Positions 1 through 7,485 of a stretch of 64,000 nt of DNA are shown one piece after another. Numbering within the stretch: the stretch's first letter is position 1; every line of letters begins with the position of its first letter. The notes beneath the pieces were generated by a model. That model was not told the DNA's origin and made no database searches. It saw only the letters and a program-made list of their open reading frames with translations. The position numbers and the translations under genes are program-made. This stretch comes from Planctomycetia bacterium TMED53 (GTDB lineage Bacteria; Planctomycetota; UBA8108; UBA1146): the NCBI GenBank assembly GCA_002167285.1, contig NHDG01000067.1, positions 86,093-150,092 on the forward strand. Direction: 5' to 3'.

Positions 1-1
1 T

Positions 2-67
2 GATCCCGCAAGTTGTGTCATCGAGGGGGTCTCCGGTTCGGTCCTCTACAAGACCGGCGCACCCTAG
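2..67 (+). CDS. C-terminal end of an unidentified protein (partial)
   Basis: A reading frame open from the left edge ends at TAG (65-67) and encodes the last 21 residues, ending SVLYKTGAP. It stops 9 bases before the EboE-like gene, on the same strand, so it is probably the preceding gene of one operon. In other genomes eboE follows other ebo genes, so an ebo member is possible, but the fragment is too short for me to recognise a family. Confidence 0.45.
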   Translation, partial: DPASCVIEGVSGSVLYKTGAP

Positions 68-76
68 GCCTCACCG

Positions 77-1309
77 ATGTTTCTTGCCCGTGGACGGAAA
101 AGTCTTCCCCTCGGATACGAGATGAATGCCCACCCGGCGAGCAGCGTAGAGGACTTCCACGCTGCTCTGCGAGACTTCGTGTTTCCGGTGCGGGAAAAAG
201 TCTGCCCTGGAAAACCATTCGCCATCGCTCCGCACATCGGCGCAGCGCTCGTGAAGCAATTGGCCCAGCCAGGTCTCGCAGAGAGAGTCGGTTCTTACCT
301 TCGCGACTACGATCTTCACCTATACACCGTAAACGCATTTCCGTTGAAAGATTTTCACGCCCGCCGTGTTAAAGAATTGGTTTATCAACCCTCTTGGGCT
401 CAAGGCTCTCGAGCACAGCTCACCTGCAAGATCGCCGATGTGCTCGTACGGATGTCACCAAGCTCAAAACTGTTGACCATCTCTACCCTCGGTGGCGGAT
501 ATCGCCCAGCGGGGAACAGCCGGAAGACTCTGCAAAAGATGGCCATCAATTACTTGAAGGTGGTCGCTCACTTGGCACGCATCGAATACGACAGCGGCTA
601 TCGCATTCTTTTGAATGCAGAACCCGAGCCCGATACCACCTTTGAGTGTGCTGAAGATGTCATTTCTTTTTGGCAGCAATACCTTCAACCAGGGATCGAC
701 GATCTCGCTGGGGAACTTCAGTGCTCAAAACGCAAAGCCGAAAAACTGCTCCGCCGGCATTGGACCGTCAATCTCGATGCATGCCACTCAGCAGTACTCT
801 TTCGATCGCCCCTTGAAGATTTGAATATGCTCGACGCGGAAGGTATCCAAGTCGGAAAATTTCATGTCACCAGTGCTCCTGCACTGAAGAACCCCGGACG
901 CTCAGAGGAAGGGCTAGCTGAGTTGCTCGCCCACGTAGAACCACGATACCTTCATCAGACAGCACTACAGCTGAAGGATGGCTCCATCGAGCGACTTGAA
1001 GATCTGCCCCTGCTCCGTAGGCGAGATCTCTCGGATGTCCGCGAGGTTCGCACCCATTTCCATGTGCCTTTGTCGCGGGCACGGCACGGCAAACTCGCCA
1101 CTACTCGCGGCGATGCCCTCGCTCTCCTCGAAGAGGGATTGCGTCGGCAACATCCACGCAAGGGCCCCCACCTCGCCATAGAAACCTACACCTGGCCCGT
1201 GCTCACCAAAGGTCTCCGCAAAAAAGAGCGCCAACAAAAATTGATCGACGGCATCGCCGCAGAGCTACGCTGGGCGAAGAAAGCCTCTTACCTGGAATTC
1301 GCCGAATAA
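77..1309 (+). CDS. eboE: EboE-like metabolite traffic protein
   Basis: This 410-residue protein resembles EboE of the ebo cluster, which is linked to export of secondary-metabolite precursors (scytonemin monomer in cyanobacteria, polyprenyl-type compounds elsewhere). The family is a xylose-isomerase-like TIM barrel. The hallmarks seen are the N-terminal LGYEMNAHPASSVEDF, corresponding to the 'TYCTNIHPGES' start of the family, then AFPLKDFHARRVKELVYQP and a TISTLGGGY stretch. The start at 77 is kept because the conserved N-terminal segment begins only about 12 residues later; no clear Shine-Dalgarno is visible. The next gene is on the opposite strand, so this is the last gene of its unit. The remaining ebo genes would lie to the left of the window. 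Confidence 0.75.
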   Translation: MFLARGRKSLPLGYEMNAHPASSVEDFHAALRDFVFPVREKVCPGKPFAIAPHIGAALVKQLAQPGLAERVGSYLRDYDLHLYTVNAFPLKDFHARRVKELVYQPSWAQGSRAQLTCKIADVLVRMSPSSKLLTISTLGGGYRPAGNSRKTLQKMAINYLKVVAHLARIEYDSGYRILLNAEPEPDTTFECAEDVISFWQQYLQPGIDDLAGELQCSKRKAEKLLRRHWTVNLDACHSAVLFRSPLEDLNMLDAEGIQVGKFHVTSAPALKNPGRSEEGLAELLAHVEPRYLHQTALQLKDGSIERLEDLPLLRRRDLSDVREVRTHFHVPLSRARHGKLATTRGDALALLEEGLRRQHPRKGPHLAIETYTWPVLTKGLRKKERQQKLIDGIAAELRWAKKASYLEFAE

Positions 1310-1321
1310 ATCCCAAGTCGG

Positions 1322-1630
1322 CTAACTGATCCCTCGGGTGGCTCGGGTAGGGCCTTCGAGAATCGCGAAGTCTCTTGCGGTCACATTGGCAAAGTTGGGA
1401 TTTCCTGCCACTGCAGCGAAGATTTCGCCAGCCTTGTAGGCTTCGAAAGCAGCCTTGTCTTCAAAGGTATAGACCCCCCCATAGGTATTACTCTCCGGAT
1501 CGGAAAGCCAAACCTTAGCGATCAAGCCAGGAATCCCTGCAAAGGTTTCTCCCAACCCATCGCAAGCTTCGCTGAATTGATCGTGATCAATTCCATCAAG
1601 ATTGAAGTTGATAATCAAAACGTGCATCAA
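1322..1630 (-). CDS. YdhR-like putative monooxygenase
   Basis: This small 102-residue protein matches the YdhR/antibiotic-biosynthesis-monooxygenase type of ferredoxin-like dimeric alpha-beta barrel. It begins MMHVLIINFNLDGI, has the central PGLIAKVWLSDPESNTYGGVY strand-turn-strand region, and then the FEDKAAFEAYKAGEIF helix, as in YdhR. Members of this fold act on small aromatic or quinone substrates or are of unknown role. The substrate cannot be read from sequence. It converges with the EboE-like gene with only 12 bases between the stops. No operon partner is evident: the gene upstream on the same strand ends 115 bases away. Confidence 0.75.
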   Translation of the reverse strand: MMHVLIINFNLDGIDHDQFSEACDGLGETFAGIPGLIAKVWLSDPESNTYGGVYTFEDKAAFEAYKAGEIFAAVAGNPNFANVTARDFAILEGPTRATRGIS

Positions 1631-1745
1631 GTCCCCCCATCTGATGAGTTACCCCACATGAGTGTTCATCGTAACTGAGGAGAGCACTTGAGTGTGCGAC
1701 GATTTTTTTACACACCTTATCAATCACCAGTCAGAGGCATTGCCC

Positions 1746-3839
1746 TTATAGCGGCTTCTCCAACATCAAGACTCCCTTGCCGCGACCGATGTACTGGCCC
1801 ACTTCGCGGAATCCCAAGGAATGGTGAAAAGCGATGCTGGTTTCATTGCGCGGTTGAAGATTGACTTCACAGACTAAGCGCTCAAGTCCTCGACTCCGTG
1901 CCCATGCCTCTAAGGTCAGATAAAGAGATTCGCCGATTCCTCGACGTCGGGCACGGCTATCGACAGCAATACGATCGATGTACGCAAATCGTTTAAACCC
2001 TCTTCTGAACCAAAGAAAGTTGGGACTGTCGTAATCGGAGTCCCGCTTCATCACGACGAGAAGCCCGGCGGGATCTATGGCACAAGTCTCGGGGTCATCG
2101 ATGGTCCAAACTCGATGAGCACGATCGATGAGGTGCGAAAAATCCTCTGCTTTGAGAGATCCCACCTCAGGTGCATTCGCCTCATTCAGTTGATGGAGAG
2201 CATGCAATCTCTCTTCGGTGACCGTTTCTTTGTGTCGGCGATCGCCATCACGAATCGATTCGATAATTCGATCGCTCCACTTACGAAGGGCAGGATCTTG
2301 CAGCTGCCTCGCCATCGCTTCGAGCCCTTGGCGCCAATTTTTTCGTAAACATCGGCGATCCTCTTCATCAGGGAAGCAGCGAAGAATGCAACGCAGACGA
2401 TCGCTTCTGCTAAAAGAATCAGAGTAGTGACTGATCACTCCCAAAACATCTTCGAGACGCTCTTCAGCACTGATCTCACCTTGGTACTCAAGACAACAGG
2501 GATCGACACTGACGTGAACTCCACGAGAAGTTTCATCGATGTACCAATGATCAGGGCTTGCCTTCCGCAATCGAATCCCCTGCCGCTGCCGCTGAAGAAC
2601 GGAGTCGAGCACCGCAAACATCGGTCGGAGGTCTGATGAACTCATGCCGCCTTCCTGAAGCCACCGGCGTAGTGAATTCCCTGACGATTCCTTCTCGATG
2701 AGATGCTGACTCCAAGCGCCCTTCTGCTGCGATTGCCTAAACAGAAAAACAGGAGGACTTCGATGCAAAAGAACCTGCTCGATCAGATTACCTTGCCAAC
2801 CTCTTTGCAGACCTTCCCTGAGAGATTCCCCCCTCAATGTACGCTGGAATCTACTTCGAATACGTGGCGGGAAATCATGATCCAGAAAGCCGTGAGATCG
2901 CCAGTACGTCCAACCATCACCATTCTTTCGTGAAGCACTTCGTCGAAGCCCTCTGCGAAGACGGCGTTGGCGACGGCGTCGCTCCCTCGATTCGACTTTC
3001 GATTCCAATCGCTCTCTTTTGTGAGGGCATACCGATTGAACTTGAATCCCATCACTGAATCGAATCGGGCCCACCCCCCAACCGCTGTTGATACCCAGAT
3101 TCCTAGCGGCCGCTGCCCACCCTTCGAGCATCGCCTCGACATCGTTTCCAGCACGGGATCCGCCCAATGCCTGCGCGACCTGCTCCAACATCTTCTCTTG
3201 AGCTGATTCGAGAACCGAGACGCGGCGGCGAGCGTCATGGAGATCGACAACCCACAACTGAGTCGATGGGGCATCGTGACCACGGGCGAGAATGTTCCCG
3301 GTGTGAAGATCCCGCGCTTCAATTCCCGCCCGCGCGAGCTGCGCCACCAATGCACCGAGACGGTGCAAAACATGGACTCTTTCGTCGCCGGCGTAGCGCT
3401 CCAAATAAGTGGGAAATGGCTCAGTATCGAGGAGGAACTCGGTCACCACTCCATCCCCTGAAGGGGACGAGAACCATGCTACAGGTCGCGGCACTGGAAC
3501 ATTCAACTGCTCAGCCTGCTTCAAGAATTGCCATTCGAGTCGAGCCCGCCCCCAACCCAGCTTTCTGCGCAATCGCGCAAAAGGATCCGATTCCCGATGA
3601 ATCTTCACCAGCAAAGTAGGGCGTGATGGGGAGGGAGGAATCGCGACCAATTCCCGGTCACCACGTTTTTGAATCGGTTCGATGCCTGGAAGTTGCAGAA
3701 TTTCATCGGCCTCGAATGGCAATCCAGATAACCAATCTCGACGCCGATGAACGACTTCCTTCAAACCGTCTGCAGAGAACCCACCCAAACCATTCAAGAA
3801 GGGATGATTGCGGTAGGTTTCTTCAGTTTGTTGATGCAC
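1746..3839 (-). CDS. LPS-kinase-like / pseudokinase / GNAT acetyltransferase fusion
   Basis: The call gives 697 residues. The GTG at 3839 is chosen because GGAGG lies 6 bases upstream; the open frame extends to 3896. Residues about 60-245 look like a Kdo/InaA-type lipopolysaccharide kinase: Lys in TLLVKIHRES (about 79), the catalytic loop ARDLHTGN (about 177-182), and a metal-binding Asp in WVVDLHD. A second region (about 260-510) has similar spacing (RQGIRLRK ... VSVDPCCLEY), but the catalytic loop is degraded, so it is probably a pseudokinase. Residues about 555-697 are a complete GNAT domain of the COG3818 type, with the acetyl-CoA loop SRARRRGIGESL and ending FHHSLGFREVGQ. The first kinase may act on lipid A-core sugar in the cytoplasm; the acetyltransferase substrate is unknown. 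The fusion is unusual. Confidence 0.7.
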   Translation of the reverse strand: MHQQTEETYRNHPFLNGLGGFSADGLKEVVHRRRDWLSGLPFEADEILQLPGIEPIQKRGDRELVAIPPSPSRPTLLVKIHRESDPFARLRRKLGWGRARLEWQFLKQAEQLNVPVPRPVAWFSSPSGDGVVTEFLLDTEPFPTYLERYAGDERVHVLHRLGALVAQLARAGIEARDLHTGNILARGHDAPSTQLWVVDLHDARRRVSVLESAQEKMLEQVAQALGGSRAGNDVEAMLEGWAAAARNLGINSGWGVGPIRFSDGIQVQSVCPHKRERLESKVESRERRRRQRRLRRGLRRSASRKNGDGWTYWRSHGFLDHDFPPRIRSRFQRTLRGESLREGLQRGWQGNLIEQVLLHRSPPVFLFRQSQQKGAWSQHLIEKESSGNSLRRWLQEGGMSSSDLRPMFAVLDSVLQRQRQGIRLRKASPDHWYIDETSRGVHVSVDPCCLEYQGEISAEERLEDVLGVISHYSDSFSRSDRLRCILRCFPDEEDRRCLRKNWRQGLEAMARQLQDPALRKWSDRIIESIRDGDRRHKETVTEERLHALHQLNEANAPEVGSLKAEDFSHLIDRAHRVWTIDDPETCAIDPAGLLVVMKRDSDYDSPNFLWFRRGFKRFAYIDRIAVDSRARRRGIGESLYLTLEAWARSRGLERLVCEVNLQPRNETSIAFHHSLGFREVGQYIGRGKGVLMLEKPL

Positions 3840-4046
3840 GGTTCCCCTCCGCTGAATCTCAATAGTTGCGGCTGAATCGTACCGCCTCCCCAGCACCGAT
3901 GCAGGAGATCTGAAAATTGCCTCCGGTAGTTTCGGTGCGCCACAGTTGCTATCCTCGGTTTAAGAATCAAACCGCATTGATCCCTTGGATCGCCTGATTC
4001 ACGTTGATTTTGCAGCAGAAGCACAGTTTTTAGGAGTTTCGCCAAT

Positions 4047-5393
4047 ATGGCCAAACAGTCCTTCGATCGAGCACATCAGGACTTACCCCAGCAGGAAACT
4101 GAACGGGACCGGGCCATCGTCCTCAAAGCGTTGACCCCCGGCGACCCCTCAGAAACAGTGAGTAACGTCGATCCCATCGCCGAGATCACCGCTCTCGCCG
4201 ATACCGCAGGGGTGGATGTGGTCGACTCCGTGTTGCAGAAGAGACCGAAACCCCACACTGCAACATACGTGGGTAAAGGAAAACTGGAAGAACTCGCTGA
4301 AGCAGCCCAGGAACATGAAGCTCACCTGATCTTGGTCGACGACCCCATCTCGCCAGCTCAAGGGCGTAACATCGAAGCCGCGACAGAACTCCGCGTCGTC
4401 GATCGTTCTGAATTGATTATGGATATCTTTGCACGCAATGCGCGCACCCATCAGGCGAAGATTCAGATCGAGTTAGCGCAGTTGAAATACTTTCAATCTC
4501 GACTCACCCGAATGTGGACTCACCTTTCCAGGATGGAAGGTGGAGCGGTCGGTACCCGCGGCCCCGGTGAAACGCAGTTAGAAACGGACCGCCGAATTAT
4601 TCGCCGTAAGATCTCCTTACTTCACAAACGCCTGGATGAAATCGAGAAGCAGGCAAACACCCAGAATAAATCCCGCGCGGAGTCCCTCCGAATCGCCCTC
4701 GTCGGTTACACCAATGCTGGGAAGTCGACACTGATGAAGCGACTCACCGGCGCGGATATCTTGGTGCAGGATCGCCTCTTTTCGACCCTCGATACCAGCA
4801 CTCGTAAGTGGGAGTTGGATTTGCCCTTTGATGTGCTGCTCTCTGATACGGTCGGATTTATTCGTAAACTGCCCCACGATCTAGTCGCCTCATTCCATGC
4901 CACCTTGATGGAGGCACGGGAAGCGGATCTCTTGCTCCACGTGATCGATGCATCTTCTCTAACCGTTGATTTTGATATGGAATCGGTAGAAAGAACCCTG
5001 CAGCGCATCAGCTGTGGAGATCACCCATGCTGGCTCGTCTTCAATAAGTTGGATCGATTGCAAGAGGAGCGCCGCATCGATCTACAGCATCTCTTGGCAG
5101 AAAATGAAAACTCTTTCGCCATCAGCGCGGGAACCGGAAGCGGAGTGGATCTGCTCGTAGAAAAGATCGTCGAGCTGGGGCAGCAGCGGCAAGAGTCCGG
5201 CAGCTACCAAATCCCCCATTCGCGAGCAGATCTGGTCGCTAAGTTGCGTCAAAATGCCCATATCGAAACAGAGAACTTCCTCGAAGACGGCATCCATTTG
5301 GAAGTGCTCTTTAAACCGGGGATGAAAAGTCGCTGGGAGAGCGCTCTTCAGGAAGCAGGATTGTGGCCTCAAGCCCGATCCGAATCTTCCTGA
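4047..5393 (+). CDS. hflX: Ribosome-splitting GTPase HflX
   Basis: This 448-residue protein has the HflX architecture. The N-terminal domain contains TYVGKGKLEEL and ILVDDPISPAQGRNIE, followed by the linker GGAVGTRGPGETQLETDRR. The GTPase domain has G1 GYTNAGKST (residues 220-228), G3 DTVGFI and G4 NKLD. HflX binds the 50S subunit and splits or rescues stalled ribosomes, for example after heat stress. AGGAG lies about 10 bases before the ATG. The gene is transcribed divergently from the kinase fusion across about 200 bases. Its length is normal for the family and all GTPase motifs are intact. Confidence 0.95.
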   Translation: MAKQSFDRAHQDLPQQETERDRAIVLKALTPGDPSETVSNVDPIAEITALADTAGVDVVDSVLQKRPKPHTATYVGKGKLEELAEAAQEHEAHLILVDDPISPAQGRNIEAATELRVVDRSELIMDIFARNARTHQAKIQIELAQLKYFQSRLTRMWTHLSRMEGGAVGTRGPGETQLETDRRIIRRKISLLHKRLDEIEKQANTQNKSRAESLRIALVGYTNAGKSTLMKRLTGADILVQDRLFSTLDTSTRKWELDLPFDVLLSDTVGFIRKLPHDLVASFHATLMEAREADLLLHVIDASSLTVDFDMESVERTLQRISCGDHPCWLVFNKLDRLQEERRIDLQHLLAENENSFAISAGTGSGVDLLVEKIVELGQQRQESGSYQIPHSRADLVAKLRQNAHIETENFLEDGIHLEVLFKPGMKSRWESALQEAGLWPQARSESS

Positions 5394-5432
5394 AGAACAC
5401 ACTCGCTACTTGGTAAAACTCACGCCTCCCTT

Positions 5433-6476
5433 TTAAGGGGAGACCTCAACGACCGGCAGCTTTTCCAATCGATCGATCATTCCCCTGACAAATCGATCAG
5501 CTCTTCCATGGGCATCGGTGTAGGCGGAAAGGCAAGCAGTGGCTGTCTTTCGATCCTTCGCTTCGATAGCCCCATCGAAAGCCAAGACCCAAAACGCACG
5601 AAACTCCGGATCCGACTCGGAGAGCCGCTGATTGTCACGAACCATCGAATAAGCTCGCTCGACCGCAACTTGGCGTAACTTTTGGACCTCTTCTTTTTCG
5701 GCACCCTCAGAGTACGCCAAGCGATAGGGCGTGAAGGCATCCAGAAAACGAATCCGTGCCTTTTCTCTGAGCCAGCGGCCGACCAGCTCAGCAGGTACTC
5801 CCTCGACCTGGATCGCCGCCTCCATCTCTTCAAGAGAACAGCTCTCAGGATTGAGCAACCCCAAGATCAGAGTCAGATGCGCCTTGGATAAAGCATCCTC
5901 GGGGTTGTCTTTAACCTTTTTCTTGAGAAGAAAAATCGTCTCGACCTCAGCAAGTCCCGCTTCAAGATTTTCCGGGGTATCGGGTCTCCAGTATGGCTCC
6001 TTGCCGAAGAGAACCTGGCCTTCCGCATCCATGATCAGGAAGGTGGGGAATCCCCTGAGTTCATAAGTCTGCATCATCTGCTGATCCGGCTTATCAGGAA
6101 GATTTGCACTGATGTTGAGGTAAGGAACAAATCGCTTCGTCGAAGATTTCCACCAATCGGACAGGAGGGGGCCCCCCTCCATGAATTCACATGGCGGTCA
6201 TGGTGCGTAAGATCGAGTGAAGTAAGCGATGATCGGCATGTTTTTTTCCAACGCCTTCTTCTTCGCCTCTTCTAAAGTGCCTTCCCATGCGATGGCGCTG
6301 ACGAAAGTTTTTTTCAACTTCTCTTGGTAGTTCTTCTCCATCCGATCTTCGTCGTTGGAGTAGATCGGATTTGCATCGCTGTTGGAGTGAGACCCGAGGA
6401 TCATCAGCACCCCAAGGATGAGTGATAAGGGTGACAACTTTGAAGTGCCACGGATCAAGGATCGGTGAGAGTGCAT
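5433..6476 (-). CDS. Thioredoxin-fold selenoprotein candidate (in-frame TGA, U-P-P-C)
   Basis: One reading frame of 347 residues is interrupted only by TGA at 6200-6198. Upstream of it are a signal-peptide-like N-terminus (SLILGVLMILGSH) and the strand MPIIAYFTRSYAP; downstream in the same frame is PPCEFMEGG. Reading TGA as selenocysteine gives A-P-U93-P-P-C96 exactly where thioredoxins have W-C-x-x-C. The cis-proline motif GFPTFLIM follows (Pro about 144), then a helical C-terminal half of about 180 residues that I do not recognise. The start at 6476 is preferred over 6494 because GGGGA precedes it. A hairpin just after the TGA could be the SECIS, and selB is present at 21120-23063. The protein is probably an exported thiol/selenol oxidoreductase. 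The alternative is a nonsense-mutated gene; the exact placement of TGA makes that less likely. An automated caller would split it into two ORFs (6494-6198 and 6182-5433). Confidence 0.85.
6164..6200 (-). promoter_or_regulatory. Candidate bacterial SECIS element after the TGA codon
   Basis: Reading on the minus strand, the TGA (6200-6198) is followed 17 bases later by GGAGGGGGGCCCCCTCC (6180-6164). This can fold into a 7-bp GC-only-but-one stem with a 3-base loop, or a shorter stem with guanines in the loop. A competing weaker hairpin CCATG-TGAATT-CATGG (6194-6179) overlaps its 5' side. Bacterial SECIS elements lie within the coding region a few to some 30 bases after UGA and present guanines in the apical loop to SelB. 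Position and loop guanines fit, but the structure is inferred by eye. Confidence 0.5.
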
Positions 6477-6676
6477 CGGCTCCCCTTTCTTCATTCATCT
6501 TATGGAAGATAACGGAGATCCTCGATTTACCAATCCCACTCCCAAATTGCGTCATAATAACACACCCAGGCTGCCTCAAAACAATGCACTATTGGCTGCT
6601 ACAAAATGAAGCACCCCTCCCGCTTTCCGCGCAGGAGGGGCGCCAGGGATGGTCTCTGGGTATTTTTAGTGCCAAT
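6477..6676. other. Intergenic region between sigma factor and selenoprotein gene
   Basis: This 200-base stretch separates two genes on the minus strand. It holds a strong hairpin near the sigma-factor end (annotated separately) and then an AT-richer part of about 110 bases (6490-6600) that would hold the promoter of the selenoprotein gene. I saw no convincing -10/-35 pair or ECF-type AAC promoter motif that I would commit to. Confidence 0.4.
6603..6642 (-). terminator. Probable terminator downstream of the ECF sigma gene
   Basis: On the minus strand the arms CCCCTCC (6640-6634) and GGAGGGG (6620-6614) are perfectly complementary, with an additional CGC/GCG extension inside. The stem is followed by TGCTTCATTTTG. 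The T-run is broken, so termination strength is uncertain. It lies 34 bases after the sigma-factor stop and before the selenoprotein gene, suggesting the two genes are transcribed separately. Confidence 0.55.
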
Positions 6677-7303
6677 TCAGGCTGCGCTCAGCTCCCTTTC
6701 TGCGAATCCACAGGATTGCGCATACTCCAACAACTCGGCTCGTAACCTCTTTCTAGCCCTAGAGATACGAGATCTTACCGTGCCCAATGGAACCTGTAAT
6801 TCATGGGCGATTTCGTGGTAAGCCAGCCCATCGAGGTCGCACATCAACAGCGGGATGCGGAACTCGTCTGGAAGCTGATGAATCGCTTCCCTGACCTGAT
6901 CTCCGACCAAATCTAGGCTCGGATCGCCGCCATCTTCCAGCCGTTGCAGCTCTTTTTGGACCTCCCAAGATCTCTCTGGGGCCACAGGTTGCGTCAAATC
7001 GACATCTTCATGGGTCGGACGGCGCATCTTTTTCCTGCACAGATCGTAAAAGCGATTCTTGCAGATTCTAAAGAGCCAGGAACGGCAATCTGTCCCCTTC
7101 GAAAATGAGTCAAATGCCTTCAAGGCCCTCAAAAGGGTATCTTGAAGCAAATCCTCGGCTCTATTGCGATCACCCGTTAATGAGATCGCAAATGCCGTCA
7201 GAGAGTGGATGTGAGGCAAAACCTCTGCGGAAAAGTCGTCTTCCACAACTCCTTTGCCATTCTGGAATACGGAATCCCACTCTTCGAAACTGAACATTTT
7301 CAT
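6677..7303 (-). CDS. ECF RNA polymerase sigma factor
   Basis: This is a sigma-70 family protein of about 208 residues. Region 2 is visible in GDRNRAEDLLQDTLLRALKAFDSF and CRSWLFRICKNRFYD, and region 4 in IHQLPDEFRIPLLMCDLDGLAYHEIA followed by the helix-turn-helix VPLGTVRSRISRARKRLR. The frame is open to a TTG at 7327; ATG 7303 is chosen from the spacing to GAGGGGG. No anti-sigma factor gene adjoins it, which is unusual for classical ECF sigma factors but common for planctomycete ones. It is divergent from the LplT-Aas gene. The neighbouring exported redox selenoprotein downstream is a possible target, an inference from position only. Confidence 0.9.
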   Translation of the reverse strand: MKMFSFEEWDSVFQNGKGVVEDDFSAEVLPHIHSLTAFAISLTGDRNRAEDLLQDTLLRALKAFDSFSKGTDCRSWLFRICKNRFYDLCRKKMRRPTHEDVDLTQPVAPERSWEVQKELQRLEDGGDPSLDLVGDQVREAIHQLPDEFRIPLLMCDLDGLAYHEIAHELQVPLGTVRSRISRARKRLRAELLEYAQSCGFAERELSAA

Positions 7304-7485
7304 GGTCATGGCCCCCTCAACAGTCAAATGGCCACACTTTCAAAAAACTCGGGCAATCGCGGTTTAAGCAAGGGGTGTGCCAATCCATTCCCCTCAGGGG
7401 AATCTCCAGCATTGGAGACAAATTTCGATATGATCGGGGCGAAGAGATTTGACGGCTTTGCGCCCCCATTGGGAAGATTTCTGCA

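Noticed and set aside
3167-3619. 150-codon plus-strand ORF inside the kinase-GNAT fusion
   Set aside because: Opposite strand to a long protein with clear kinase and GNAT motifs; no recognisable domain.
5433-6494. Frameshift pseudogene explanation for the split thioredoxin gene
   Set aside because: The two ORFs are in the same frame (312 bases apart, divisible by 3), so no frameshift is involved; only one TGA codon interrupts.
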